Positions 24,253 through 33,101 of a DNA stretch of 64,000 bases are shown here, one piece after another. The notes beneath the pieces are model-generated. The model made no database searches and had not been told where the DNA came from. It worked only from the letters and a program-made list of their open reading frames with translations. Position 1 is the stretch's first letter. Each line of letters opens with the position of its first letter. Where the stretch lies: assembly GCF_024611995.1 (NCBI RefSeq), contig NZ_CP102510.1:310001-374000 (forward strand), in the 5' to 3' direction. Both the position numbers and the translations under genes were made by a program. The stretch is from Streptomyces sp. NBC_00162 (GTDB lineage: Bacteria > Actinomycetota > Actinomycetes > Streptomycetales > Streptomycetaceae).

Positions 24253-25839
24253 TCAGGCCCAATGATCAACATGTAATCCGCCGGGGACGGGTGGCGGCGG
24301 ATCACCCGTGTGCCCGGCATGGGTTGTGGGCGTTCGGCCCGGTTCGTGATCTCCTGGTGCGTATCGGCTCCATGTCCCGCCGGTCTCGTTGCGGAGCCGG
24401 CTGGTGGTCTTGTCGTGGTAGCCGAGAGCGTCCGCGACGACGGGTGCAGGAAGTTCGAGGAGTTGCTGCCGGATCGCGGCGCCGCGGGCTGCCGCGGTCG
24501 GGACCCCGACTTCGTTCAAGAGCGCGGACAGGTGGTCGGGGCGGGTCGGCTGCCCCGCCCGGCGGCCCGGGAAAAGCCAGCGGGACGCGGGGTTGGTAGC
24601 GGTGTTCATGTTGTCGCGGTTCGCGATGTGCTCCAGCAGCAGGGCGGCGACCGGATCAGGGACGGGCGAGGCCGGCTCACCGAGCCGCAGCAGCACGGTG
24701 TCGCCGTCGCGGATGACGTCGTCAACGCCGAGCCGGACGATGCGGCTCGCGGGCTGCGCGTAGAGGAGCACGATGACTCCGGCGACACGGAGTCGCATCG
24801 GTATCTCGGTATCGGTCAGCAGCCGGCCAAGGGTATCGAGGCGCTCGTCTTCGCTCAGTGCGGCCCGGCGGGAGACCTTCATCTTGGGGATGGACAGGGA
24901 GCGTCGGCAGCGTCGGCTCTGCATGGCCCAGTTGAGGAAGGCTCTCAGGCAGGTGCGGGCGTGTTCGGTGTTCTCGGCGAACCAGGCGTCGACGTCGATC
25001 TGGCCGCATGACGCGAGGGTGCTGTTTCGCTCGCCGAGCCATTGCAGGAACGCGGTCGCGTGCTTGACCTGTTCGGCGGCGAACCGGCGGATGCTGGGTG
25101 TGATGTGGCTCCTCTCGGCGCGGGTCCGCAGCCGGGGAAGGATGTGCCAGGTCGCGAAGAGCCGGATCGTCTTGGCGTGCTCGGGGTCGGCGATGCCGGT
25201 CAGGTGGCCGGGAAGCCAGCGCTGGAAGGAGCAGAGGTACTTGTCGACCGAGGGCAGGGCTCCGCACGTCATCAGGAGTTCTTCCAGGTGAGCGGCGGCC
25301 CGCCAGGGCTGGAGCTCGTGGAAGGCGTCGTGGGTCAGTGGGATCTCGCCGAGGCCGAGCCGCCGCAGTAGCTGCGAGGCGCTGCCCGGCTGGTCGCGGC
25401 GCATCTCCAGCCAGGCCAGGCCGCTTCTGGGCTTGTCCATTGCCACCAGCAGGTCGAACAGCGGGACCAGTGTGGGTCGGATGCGGCTGTCTCCGTCGTC
25501 CAGGAGTGCGGTGAGGCGGTCGGTGAGGGTGCAGCGTTCACACAGCCGTCCGCCCAGGAGCTTGCCCTCGAAGCCGCAGCGTGAGCAGTCGAAGGTCTGC
25601 GAGAAGCCGGCGCAGGTGGTGCAGATCGCGGCCCCGTCACCGGGGCGGAGTCCGGGGAGGGCACGGTCCTGGCCGCATCCCGGGCAGGTGCCCCGTGTCC
25701 GGACGGCGCGGTCGGAACAGGTCCGGCAGACGTATCCGTCCGGCCACGTGCCAGCCTTGTGTCTGCGGCGGCCGCAGCGGCAGCACTCGGCCATGTACCA
25801 GCGTTCGTACTGTTCGTCGGTGGCGTAGGGGCGGGTCAT
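24253..25839 (-). CDS. Zinc-ribbon integrase/recombinase-like protein (third gene of a recombinase trio)
   Basis: 528 residues. The N-terminal 130 residues hold several zinc ribbons (CCRCGRRR, CRTCSDRA, CPGCGQDR, CTTCAGF, CSRCGFEGK, CERCTL). A helical middle resembles a SAM-like core-binding domain (AFLQWLGERN...). The C-terminus is like a tyrosine recombinase catalytic domain (VIVLLYAQPASRIVRL; LGYHDKTTSRL; GGTWSRYAPGDH), but a clear HxxR...Y set is not visible, so catalysis is uncertain. The ATG at 25839 overlaps the stop of the XRE gene (ATGA). The stop is at 24253. Confidence 0.7.
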   Translation of the reverse strand: MTRPYATDEQYERWYMAECCRCGRRRHKAGTWPDGYVCRTCSDRAVRTRGTCPGCGQDRALPGLRPGDGAAICTTCAGFSQTFDCSRCGFEGKLLGGRLCERCTLTDRLTALLDDGDSRIRPTLVPLFDLLVAMDKPRSGLAWLEMRRDQPGSASQLLRRLGLGEIPLTHDAFHELQPWRAAAHLEELLMTCGALPSVDKYLCSFQRWLPGHLTGIADPEHAKTIRLFATWHILPRLRTRAERSHITPSIRRFAAEQVKHATAFLQWLGERNSTLASCGQIDVDAWFAENTEHARTCLRAFLNWAMQSRRCRRSLSIPKMKVSRRAALSEDERLDTLGRLLTDTEIPMRLRVAGVIVLLYAQPASRIVRLGVDDVIRDGDTVLLRLGEPASPVPDPVAALLLEHIANRDNMNTATNPASRWLFPGRRAGQPTRPDHLSALLNEVGVPTAAARGAAIRQQLLELPAPVVADALGYHDKTTSRLRNETGGTWSRYAPGDHEPGRTPTTHAGHTGDPPPPVPGGLHVDHWA

Positions 25840-26171
25840 GCTTCGGGCAGGATCCGGGCGGCGCGGGGCCGCAGCTTCGCCACGTTCGCGAGCGGGGTGG
25901 GCAGGTCGCCGGTGGCGGTCTTGCGGACGCCGGCGTTCTCTGCGGTGGTGGCCACCAGGTCGGCCGGGGTACAGGACAGGATGTCGCAAAGCGCGGCCAT
26001 GACCTGCAACGACAGGCGTTCCGGAGTGCCGGAGACCAAGCGGTGGACCTGGGAGGCGGACAGGTCGATGCCGCGTTCGTGCAGCAGCGGCACCAGTTCG
26101 GTGGCTGTGAAGATCCGGTGCTGGGCCATGACCTCGCGCAGCCGCCAGGTGTAGCCGACCTTGCGTTTCAT
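25836..26171 (-). CDS. XRE-type helix-turn-helix protein (middle gene of the trio)
   Basis: 111 residues with a Cro/C1-like HTH: LREVMAQHRIFTATELVPLL, then DLSASQVHRLVSG and LSLQVMAALCDILSCTPADL. It overlaps both neighbours by four bases (ATGA at each end), so the three genes form one translationally coupled unit. It probably acts as a DNA-binding cofactor or regulator of the two recombinases. Confidence 0.75.
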   Translation of the reverse strand: MKRKVGYTWRLREVMAQHRIFTATELVPLLHERGIDLSASQVHRLVSGTPERLSLQVMAALCDILSCTPADLVATTAENAGVRKTATGDLPTPLANVAKLRPRAARILPEA

Positions 26172-27429
26172 GCCTGCCTCCCGGGCTGGGTCTGGAGGGC
26201 GGCAGCGATGGTGGAGTCCAGATGCCGCCGCAGGGTGCGGGTGCGGAAGTCCGAGGACACGCAGGTGTAGAGCGAGGTGGTGCTGGCGTGCTCGTGGCCG
26301 ACCTGCTCCTGGACGAAGCGCGGGTCCCAGCCGTCCTCGATCAAGTGGGTGACGTAGGACCTGCGGAAGGAGTGGAAGTCGAGTCCGTCGTCCAGGCCGA
26401 GGGCCTTGCGGTAGGCGATGAAGCGGGAGTTGAGCCGCTGGCAGCCGATCCGCAGGCCCCGTTCGGAGGGCCAGGCCGCCGGGTTGTTGTCGGTGCCGAA
26501 CAGCGGGCGGACCTCGGTGAACCACTCGTCCAGGATGTCCGGGGTCCAGTCGAAGACGGTCAGCACGCCGCGGCGCTTGGGCGGGGAGCCCTTCTTGGCC
26601 TTGCCGAACCGGACCTGGCAGCGACCGTACTGGCCGAACTCGCCGCCGTGCGGGTTGCGACCGAAGTCGGCGGCGTCGAGCATCCGCGTCTCGTTGCGCC
26701 GTGTCCCGTAGGCGTAGGCGGTCTTGAACAGCGTGGCGTCGCGGAAGGCGGGCAGCCAGCCCTTGCGGCCGAAGGCCCGGATACGGGCGACCTCGTCGTC
26801 GCAGTGCGCGAAGAAGGCGTGCAGCTCGGCCTTGGTGAACGCGCGCTTCTTCGCGTCTGCCTCGTTGTCCTGGACGTGCACCGCGGTGTTCCACTCGTGC
26901 ACCACCTGGACCGGGTGCGTGCCGAACCGTTCCTCGCAGGTCGCTGTCCACTCGTAGAGCGGATCGGTGATGAAGTGGCAGAAGGCCCGCACGGCCTCGG
27001 AGTACGAGCGGATCGTGGAGCGCTTCAGGTCCCGCAGTGAGCGCAGGTCGCCGAGCCATTCATCGATCATCGCCGGCGTCCAGAGCCAGGGGTAGGCGAT
27101 CACGTAGGCCGCGAACGCCTTGACCGTGTTCTCCCGGCCCTCGACGGTCGTCCGGGCCAGATTCCGTGCGAGCTGTTGGTTGGCGAAGCCGGTCAGCATC
27201 GCCGCGAAGACCTGTTCGCGAAGTCCTCGCGCGGCAGTTCCACGGTGGCCCGGAACGCAGCCGCCTGCGGGCCACCCCACGGGCCGGGACCGGTGCCGAG
27301 GTAGGCCAGGTCCAGGTCAACGACCCGGGCCTTGTTTGTTTCCTGACCGCCGACGCCGGCGCGGAGGCCGACGGCCCGGCGCGCACGCCACGGGTGGGTG
27401 GCGTGGCTGCCGGGCCGTCGGTCACTCAC
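26168..27429 (-). pseudogene. Tyrosine recombinase with an N-terminal frameshift
   Basis: The catalytic domain is complete: Arg in YAYGTRRNETRMLDA, HSFRRSYVTHL (HxxR), VGHEHASTTSLYTCV (H/x and the Tyr nucleophile). The N-terminal frame starts at GTG 27429, six bases after the hydrolase stop, and reads ...FRATVELPREDFANR before a stop. The family-like continuation EQVFAAMLTGFANQQLARN is in another frame. One missing C in the TTCGCGAA at about 27220 explains it (TTCCGCGAA would restore the frame). An ATG at 27199 could still give a 343-residue protein retaining the core-binding and catalytic domains. Confidence 0.75.
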
Positions 27430-27435
27430 GCGGTC

Positions 27436-29214
27436 TCACTTCCCGTGCAAAGCCTTGCGGCGACGTCCGCGAAGCACCAGGACGCTGCCGGCAGCGATGA
27501 CCAGCAGGCCACCGATGGCGCTGTACGTGACAGCGTTGCCCGCCCCGGTGGAAGCCAGGCCGCCGGACGTGCTGCTCGGGGTCGGCTGGCCCACGGGTGC
27601 GCCGATCCCCGCCTGCGCACGGGTGCCGGTCGTGCCGGAGACAACCGGCGTGGGGACGGTCGGCGTCGGGACGGGCGTCGGCTTGTCAGCGCTAGCAGTC
27701 CCCGCCGCGGGCTTCAGCTGAAGAGTCGTGATCGAGTACGGCGGCAGCGTCTGTGCGACCGCCGTGCCCCGCTCCGCCGTCGTCAGGGCGGTGCCTTCCT
27801 TGGCATACGAAACGGTCGTGACCGCCCCGGCGGCCGGGGTGAATCCGGCGTACGAGAGCGACACCTCCGCCGCGTTCTCCGGGCTCTTGTTGGTCAGCAT
27901 GACGTTCAGACCGCCGTTGCTGCTCCGCACCGCGTGCACAGTGACCGACGAGTTGCCCGAGGATGACTTGACTATGGTGTCACCAGGCTGCGCCAGTGCG
28001 GTCAGGGAGCGGATGCCCCAGTAGGTGGGGAAGGTTGTGTCGCGCGGCGGTTGGCACTTCCCCCCGGCGCAGGTTCCAGCGGAGAGAATGCCCCCGTCCT
28101 GGTAGTCGGTCTGGCCGTGGACGGTGGTGGGCGCTTGGTCCGTGCCGTTGTGCAGGTTCCACCAGTCCACGTGGGTGGCGCCCTGCTCGAACCAGGTCAT
28201 GTAGGTGTCCGGCGCGAACAGGGCTGCGGCCTGGCTGGTCAAGGCGGGCGAGCCGACGGCGTCGGTCTCGGTGACCGCGATCTCCACCGAAGCGGCGCGC
28301 GAGCCCGTGTACTTGGCGATCAGCGAGCGCAGCTCGGACGTGGTAGCGGCGATCCGGGAGGGGGTGTTCAGCAGGTCGGCCGTGGTGGTGCCGCCCGGAT
28401 ACCAGTGGACGATGACGAAGTCGATCGAGCTTCCCGCGATGGAGAGCACCGTGTTGTTCCAGTCGGCGGTGTCACCGGGAGCCTTCTCCTTGTCCGGCCA
28501 GCCGCCGGGGGTGGTGAGCACCGCTCCGATCTTCACCGTCGGGTCCACGGCCTTCATCGCCTTCGAGTAGGCGACCAGGTTCTTCCCGTACTCCCTCGGG
28601 CTCTTGTCGGCGTGATCGTCCCTTTCCCAGCCCTTGCCGTTGCCGTAGTGCCCGTTGCCGTAGACCTCGTTGCCGATCTCCCAGTACTTAACGCCGTAAC
28701 CCTTGTCGACGTTGGAGTACTTGACCCAGTCGGCGGCCTCCTGGGCGGTGCCGGAACCGTAGTTCGCGGTCAGGATCGGCTGGGCGCCGACCTTCTTCGC
28801 GATGTCCATGAAGCGGTCGAAGTTGGTGTTGGAGGGGATCCAGCCCTTGCCGTCGCCGGAGGTGTGGGTCTTCCAGTGGTATTCGTCCGCGCCGGAACCG
28901 CCGGGATAGCGCAGCTGCCGAACTCCCGCGGCCTTCATCAGCGAGGTCACATTGGCGTCCCCCATGTGCTCGTCGCCGAAGCCCAGATTGAGGCCGACAC
29001 CACTGCTGGGCACCGTGCCCAAGGAGGTACCGGCATTCACACTGATGTCGACGGTCGGCGCGGCGCCCGCGCTGGGCGCCAGGGCGCCGACACCGGCCGA
29101 GGCGGCGAGCACCGCCACCGCCCCCACGACAGAATGCCGGAGCATCCGGCTACGGCGGGGCGTGCGACCCCAAGGCATCGGCTGCTCGGCGGATCTCGGG
29201 TCGTCTGGTGACAC
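27436..29214 (-). CDS. Secreted, sortase-anchored glycoside hydrolase (GH-A clan, arabinofuranosidase-like)
   Basis: 592 residues from GTG 29214 (GGAG 6-7 bases upstream; ATG 29178 is possible). Signal peptide with twin basic stretch (RTPRRSRMLRHSVVGAVAVL) ending ...PSAGAA. TIM-barrel segments: RQLRYPGGSGADEYHWK, then VKYWEIGNEVYGNGHY (NE: acid/base Glu), DFVIVHWYPGG, and VEIAVTETDAVG (likely nucleophile Glu). The C-terminus has a Pro/Thr linker, then LASTG, a hydrophobic helix and RGRRRK, a LAxTG class E sortase signal typical of Streptomyces. It probably trims arabinose- or glucan-containing polysaccharide at the wall. Confidence 0.75.
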   Translation of the reverse strand: MSPDDPRSAEQPMPWGRTPRRSRMLRHSVVGAVAVLAASAGVGALAPSAGAAPTVDISVNAGTSLGTVPSSGVGLNLGFGDEHMGDANVTSLMKAAGVRQLRYPGGSGADEYHWKTHTSGDGKGWIPSNTNFDRFMDIAKKVGAQPILTANYGSGTAQEAADWVKYSNVDKGYGVKYWEIGNEVYGNGHYGNGKGWERDDHADKSPREYGKNLVAYSKAMKAVDPTVKIGAVLTTPGGWPDKEKAPGDTADWNNTVLSIAGSSIDFVIVHWYPGGTTTADLLNTPSRIAATTSELRSLIAKYTGSRAASVEIAVTETDAVGSPALTSQAAALFAPDTYMTWFEQGATHVDWWNLHNGTDQAPTTVHGQTDYQDGGILSAGTCAGGKCQPPRDTTFPTYWGIRSLTALAQPGDTIVKSSSGNSSVTVHAVRSSNGGLNVMLTNKSPENAAEVSLSYAGFTPAAGAVTTVSYAKEGTALTTAERGTAVAQTLPPYSITTLQLKPAAGTASADKPTPVPTPTVPTPVVSGTTGTRAQAGIGAPVGQPTPSSTSGGLASTGAGNAVTYSAIGGLLVIAAGSVLVLRGRRRKALHGK

Positions 29215-29730
29215 GTGGGGCTCCGATCGGGTGTTGACACAGAGGGCGTAGCGCCGCTGACCACGGCTCGCCCTCGTCGGTACACCCCTAAGTGGCCACT
29301 CAGAGCGGAAAGGTTGCCGTCTCAATCGTTTTTTTGCCCCGAGACGCGGTCGCACCGTCTCACCGGACCCGGTGAGACGGTGACCCCGTGACCCGGTGAC
29401 ACGCCCAGGCTCCCTTTCGACCTCGACGGCGCGAACCATCACAGGCTTCCGGCCGCACACCGCCCCGCGGTGGCCGAGCGGCTGAAGCCGCACAGGAAGC
29501 ACAGGAAGAGACAGACGGCGGCCGCCGCCACCGCGACGGCCCTGTTCTCGTATATGGCTTTGTTCACGAGAACGGGTTCTGGCTCAACTTCTGTGGAGCT
29601 GCGCCGTGCGCGCTCGTGCCCGCGTCGGGCCAATACACCGACCTGCTGGTTCTCGTCGTTCCGCGTCCCGACGTACTGAGGGTCGAGCCGTCACCACAGA
29701 AGTCGAGCCAGACCCCGTTCTCCAGACGCG
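29215..29730. repeat. Intergenic region with nested inverted repeats
   Basis: No gene supported over 515 bases. A hairpin CCTGTTCTCGT / ACGAGAACGGG lies at 29541-29551 and 29566-29576. A larger inverted repeat has arms at 29568-29597 (GAGAACGGGTTCTGGCTCAA...) and 29693-29722, about 27 of 30 positions matching. Read as protein, the arms give ENGFWLNFCG and ENGVWLDFCG. They may be terminal repeats of a lost element or copies of one conserved motif in opposite orientation. Confidence 0.5.
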
Positions 29731-30786
29731 TCAGACTCCCCCGGTGATGGCGCTGAGAACGTCGATTGTGCGCCTTACGTTTCGTCCGAATGCGATGAGG
29801 AAGGCAGCGGCCAGTACGAGGGTGTAGACGTACGGTTCGGCACTTTCTGGGAGAACACCTGTGAGTGCCAGCGCGGTCACGCCACCAGCGCCAACGACGT
29901 AGGCGGTGAGAAGCCGCAGCACGTCCCAGTTGCGCTGGGGCTCGATGTCGTTGAGTTGATCCTCGTCCAGGAGCTCGCCGATACGGGTCTGGCAGTATCG
30001 GTCAGAGATGGTGAGAAGAGCTTCAGCGATGTCGCGCAGTGCTTCGTTCGGGGCATGGTCAAGTTTGGATTCCAGCACGCGTAACGCCCCGGCTACATGA
30101 CGTTCGTGGCGCTTCAGGGTCTTTGTGCGGTGGGACCAGCGGGCCACGGTCCCGCGGCTGTGGTGCGCGTCCAGCACACCGCGCTGTACGATCTTCAGCT
30201 CCTTGGCGAGCTTTCTGAGTCGGGCCGGCCTCTGCTCCCCGCTGCGCCGGGCCTGCGCGCAGGCGTGAATCGCCGCAGCGCACTGCGTGACGAGGGCGTA
30301 TCGGCGCGCTACCAAGAGCCTTGCGGCCCGGGAAGTGGCGCGCCTGGGCAAGAGCCGCGGGTTGACGTACATCTCCAGCGCTCCGAGAAGCAGGAGACCG
30401 ATCGCCACTGCCAGACTCAGAATCGACACAGTCTGCTGCCAAGGATTTGATGCTGTGAGGTCAAAAGACCACGCAGATTCCCCCTGCCGCGGGATCCAGC
30501 CGAGTCTCCACTGCAGCAGGGCCATGCCTACCGACAAGCTGCACAGAAGAGGCAAAAGAAACAGCAGTATGAGGGCGTTCCGCTTCCAGCGCTGGAGGTG
30601 GAGGCGCCGTCTAAGCGCGACCCTGACCCGGAGGGGTACCTGGCGTTCCATGCCAAGCGCGGCGCAGTCCCGTATGAGCTGACCCACCGTCTCCTCGAAA
30701 GGGCGGTCAGTATCCGACGAGGCGTCAAAGTTGGCAAGCCTTGCATGTAACGACGTGGTCTCCAGCTGTTCCGATCGGGTAGTCAT
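29731..30786 (-). CDS. Membrane protein of unknown function with four predicted helices
   Basis: 351 residues from ATG 30786. The N-terminal 70 residues are soluble. Two transmembrane helices follow (NALILLFLLPLLCSLSVGMA; VSILSLAVAIGLLLLGALEM), then a basic cytoplasmic stretch of about 150 residues (RSGEQRPARLRKLAKELKIV; HRTKTLKRHERHVAGALRVL), then two C-terminal helices (LLTAYVVGAGGVTALALTGV; VYTLVLAAAFLIAFG). No enzymatic motif. The layout (paired helices around a helical soluble core) resembles a sensor or pore rather than a transporter. Family not recognised. Confidence 0.65.
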   Translation of the reverse strand: MTTRSEQLETTSLHARLANFDASSDTDRPFEETVGQLIRDCAALGMERQVPLRVRVALRRRLHLQRWKRNALILLFLLPLLCSLSVGMALLQWRLGWIPRQGESAWSFDLTASNPWQQTVSILSLAVAIGLLLLGALEMYVNPRLLPRRATSRAARLLVARRYALVTQCAAAIHACAQARRSGEQRPARLRKLAKELKIVQRGVLDAHHSRGTVARWSHRTKTLKRHERHVAGALRVLESKLDHAPNEALRDIAEALLTISDRYCQTRIGELLDEDQLNDIEPQRNWDVLRLLTAYVVGAGGVTALALTGVLPESAEPYVYTLVLAAAFLIAFGRNVRRTIDVLSAITGGV

Positions 30787-31046
30787 GGCGAAGCATCCTG
30801 CCAGACATGCGGTGGGTGATGTATGTGGCTGCCGCTGCCGACGCGACCACACCGATACGTGGTGGAAGGACCAGATGATGGCCTGGACTTGGCGTTCCGC
30901 TGGACACACTCGGCGAGGCGCACGCACGCGCGGCGAAGCACGGGTTGTCGCTGTCTCTGGAGACCGGGTGGGGCGTGCACGACTACGGGAACACTCAGGC
31001 CTGATCCTTCCGGATGCGTGCCCCGGGCGTCCAGCCGTGAAGAGGG

Positions 31047-31451
31047 TCAGCCGCCGTCGACGTAGGAGCGTGCCGCGACCATCACGTCTTTGTAGCGTCC
31101 TTCTGCGATGACGGTGAGGGGTGCTTCGTCCTCGAGCTGCGGGTTCATGCCGATCATCCAGGCGCGGGCGGTGTAGAGGCTTTCGGCGTCCTGGATGAGT
31201 TGGAACACTTGCAGTGCAGCCCTCAGCCTGTCTTCGGCGTCCTGGCGTGGTGCGGAGTTGCCCAAGGCCCACTTTCCGACCTGCCGGGGATCGCTGATGT
31301 TGGTGATCCGGGCGGTCAGGCGCTGGCCGAGGTTGTCCTGCAGGAAGCGGGCGATGTCCGCGATGGACATGCGCACAGTGACGGCGTGGGCTCGCTCGGC
31401 ACTGGCGGTGCTCTTGGGGTCTGCAGAGGCGTTGGCGGCTGTGGTGGGCAT
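31047..31451 (-). CDS. Xre/MbcA/ParS-type antitoxin (DUF2384-like)
   Basis: 134 residues from ATG 31451 (GAGGGAG six to seven bases upstream). The N-terminal part is HTH-like (DIARFLQDNLGQRLTARITN). The C-terminal half carries the toxin-binding pattern of DUF2384: AWMIGMNPQLEDEAPLTVIA, then EGRYKDVMVAARSY. Such antitoxins neutralise RES-domain NAD-consuming toxins; a RES-like gene lies upstream on the same strand (32117-32797), 665 bases away rather than adjacent. Confidence 0.65.
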   Translation of the reverse strand: MPTTAANASADPKSTASAERAHAVTVRMSIADIARFLQDNLGQRLTARITNISDPRQVGKWALGNSAPRQDAEDRLRAALQVFQLIQDAESLYTARAWMIGMNPQLEDEAPLTVIAEGRYKDVMVAARSYVDGG

Positions 31452-31660
31452 GGGTGTCTCCCTCGTGTTCCGGCTACGCGCTGGCATTTGGGCCTTTGGT
31501 CGCGTGTCGGGCTACGGGTGCAGGATTCGTGCGCGGTCCGTTCCAGCTGCGGCACAGGTGAGGTGCGGAGTGGACGGTCGCGGGGCGTGGTGACGCTTCG
31601 AAGTGATGGTCCGGCGGGAAGCGTGACCGCTGCGGACTTTGGGGCGCGGAGCGCCTCGGT

Positions 31661-31849
31661 TCAGTGTCGCTGCGTACCGGTCGCGGAGGATCCGGTGCAG
31701 GGAGGACTGAGGGGGTGCAGGCGATGCAGGAGGACGGTGTCGTGCCTGCTGCTCGGCCGGCTGTTCACGGGCAGGTTCTGCTGGGGCATGAGGAGCTGCG
31801 GGGGCGGGGCGATGCTCCTGGGCCGTAAGAGGCAACCAGTTGCCATCAT
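31661..31849 (-). CDS. Possible 62-residue protein between toxin and antitoxin
   Basis: ATG 31849 is preceded by an excellent GAGGAGG ribosome binding site, and third codon positions are almost all G or C, unlike a chance frame. The product is rich in Pro, Ser, Leu and Arg (LLRPRSIAPPPQLLMPQQNL), without a known domain. It may be a leader peptide of the antitoxin transcript or a third component. Confidence 0.4.
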   Translation of the reverse strand: MMATGCLLRPRSIAPPPQLLMPQQNLPVNSRPSSRHDTVLLHRLHPLSPPCTGSSATGTQRH

Positions 31850-31916
31850 GAATCCTCCTCAGTAGTCGATGAGTTAAGACTACCCAGAATCCACCTCTAA
31901 CTCCACCACTTTTACT

Positions 31917-31931
31917 CATACTTGCAGTATG
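31917..31931. promoter_or_regulatory. Palindrome upstream of the antitoxin transcript
   Basis: CATACT-TGC-AGTATG is a perfect six-base inverted repeat in the only AT-rich patch nearby, about 68 bases upstream of ATG 31849 on the minus strand. It could be an autoregulatory operator for the Xre-type antitoxin. Confidence 0.4.
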
Positions 31932-32116
31932 TGATGCGCCGTCAAGACAGGGGAGCCGAGGGCGGTCTTGGGGTTTTGACCTGCGGCTTTCAGATCAACG
32001 AACGCAGTGGCCTGTCAGAAGGCAGGCCGGATTTTCCTTCGTTCGGGCTATGGCCTTCAGTGGCGTTTAGAGGGGGATCCGGGGAGGGCAGGAGCAGGAC
32101 TGGCTCGGGCTTCGCG

Positions 32117-32797
32117 TCAGCGGATGGTGAGTCCGTACTCGTCCGCGACGGTGCGCAGACCTTCGGTTTCAGGCCAGATGGGCTGCTGTTCGATTTCTTC
32201 CAGGTCGACGTCGCTGAAGATGGCCCAGCACTGGCGCATCCCGAAGCGGGATCGGTAGGCGATCCCGTGGATGAGGCGTCCCTGTTCGGGGGTGCGCTGG
32301 GTGATCGCCCAGGCTGCGATCTGCCGCGTGACCCTGCGGTTCGAACCGCGGATATGTTCTCGTGTCAGCGTGGGGACTCCCAGTACTGCCAGCTCGTCCT
32401 TGAGTTCTCGGGACAGGAGGCGCAGGGCTTCTTCGTCGTCGATGTTGAGGAACCGTGCTTCCTTCGTCGGCTGCAGGCGCACCAGGGTGTGGCGGGTGCG
32501 CCAGTCCCGGGGAAGGGTGCCGGGGGGCATGAAGTCGGGCGTCCGCCAGTCGTCGGCGATCAAGGCCTGCAATTCCGGGTCAACGCGGAAGGGCTCCAGC
32601 GCCTCGGCGAAGCATCCGTCGAGTTCAGAGGAGCAGTACAGGGTGCCATAGCCCACCAGGCTCCACAGGTTGCCGCCGGTGCGATTGTTGTCTGCCTTGC
32701 TGATCTTGTTGTACTTCAGGGGGTCTTTCGCTTTTCCTAAGTGCCACACACCGTGCTCGGGTGCCGCGATCAGCTGTAACCGGGTTGCCTCGTTCAC
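32117..32797 (-). CDS. RES-domain-like protein (probable toxin partner of the Xre antitoxin)
   Basis: 226 residues from GTG 32797, with GAGGAG six to seven bases upstream. RES-like pattern: HGVWHLGKAKDPLKYNK, then GGNLWSLVGYGTLYCSSELD and CFAEALEPFRVD (conserved Arg, Tyr and Glu region), with a C-terminal GIAYRSRFGMRQCWAIF matching the Y/S-rich end of RES domains. Known RES toxins degrade NAD+ and are held by Xre/DUF2384 antitoxins. The order toxin then antitoxin with a wide gap is unusual. Without a profile search the assignment is moderate. Confidence 0.6.
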   Translation of the reverse strand: MNEATRLQLIAAPEHGVWHLGKAKDPLKYNKISKADNNRTGGNLWSLVGYGTLYCSSELDGCFAEALEPFRVDPELQALIADDWRTPDFMPPGTLPRDWRTRHTLVRLQPTKEARFLNIDDEEALRLLSRELKDELAVLGVPTLTREHIRGSNRRVTRQIAAWAITQRTPEQGRLIHGIAYRSRFGMRQCWAIFSDVDLEEIEQQPIWPETEGLRTVADEYGLTIR

Positions 32798-33101
32798 GCG
32801 CCACTCCTCACGCCGGCGGGTTTGGGCGGATGGGCCCACCGGATCTCGCTCGACATCTTTCGCGTCCGCCGGCGGCGGGGGCTTCGCGGCGGATGTCCCT
32901 TGCCGTGGGCGGGATGGATTCCGCCCTGGGGGATCTTGCCTCGTGCAGCGTGTTGCTGGGATCGGCTTGAGGTTCTGGAACGCCAGGCCGACCGGCACGG
33001 GTGCTGCCGAACGATCATTTTCTGCTGCCTGACAGGCGGGAACAGTCCACTTAATGATCCATCAGGGGGCGCACGAAGGACTTCGGGGGGCGCACACCGT
33101 G
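32798..33101. other. Gene-free stretch
   Basis: About 300 bases between the RES-like gene and the end of the caspase-STAND gene, both on the minus strand. I see no supported gene, clear hairpin or repeat. Confidence 0.4.

Noticed and set aside
29467..29500. GGTGGCCGAGCGGCTGAAG, resembling the start of a Leu/Ser tRNA
   Set aside because: No matching acceptor stem, anticodon loop or T-arm follows.
30787..31272. 162-residue extension of the membrane protein
   Set aside because: Arg/Pro-rich shadow frame over the antitoxin gene region; ATG 30786 gives a clean protein start.
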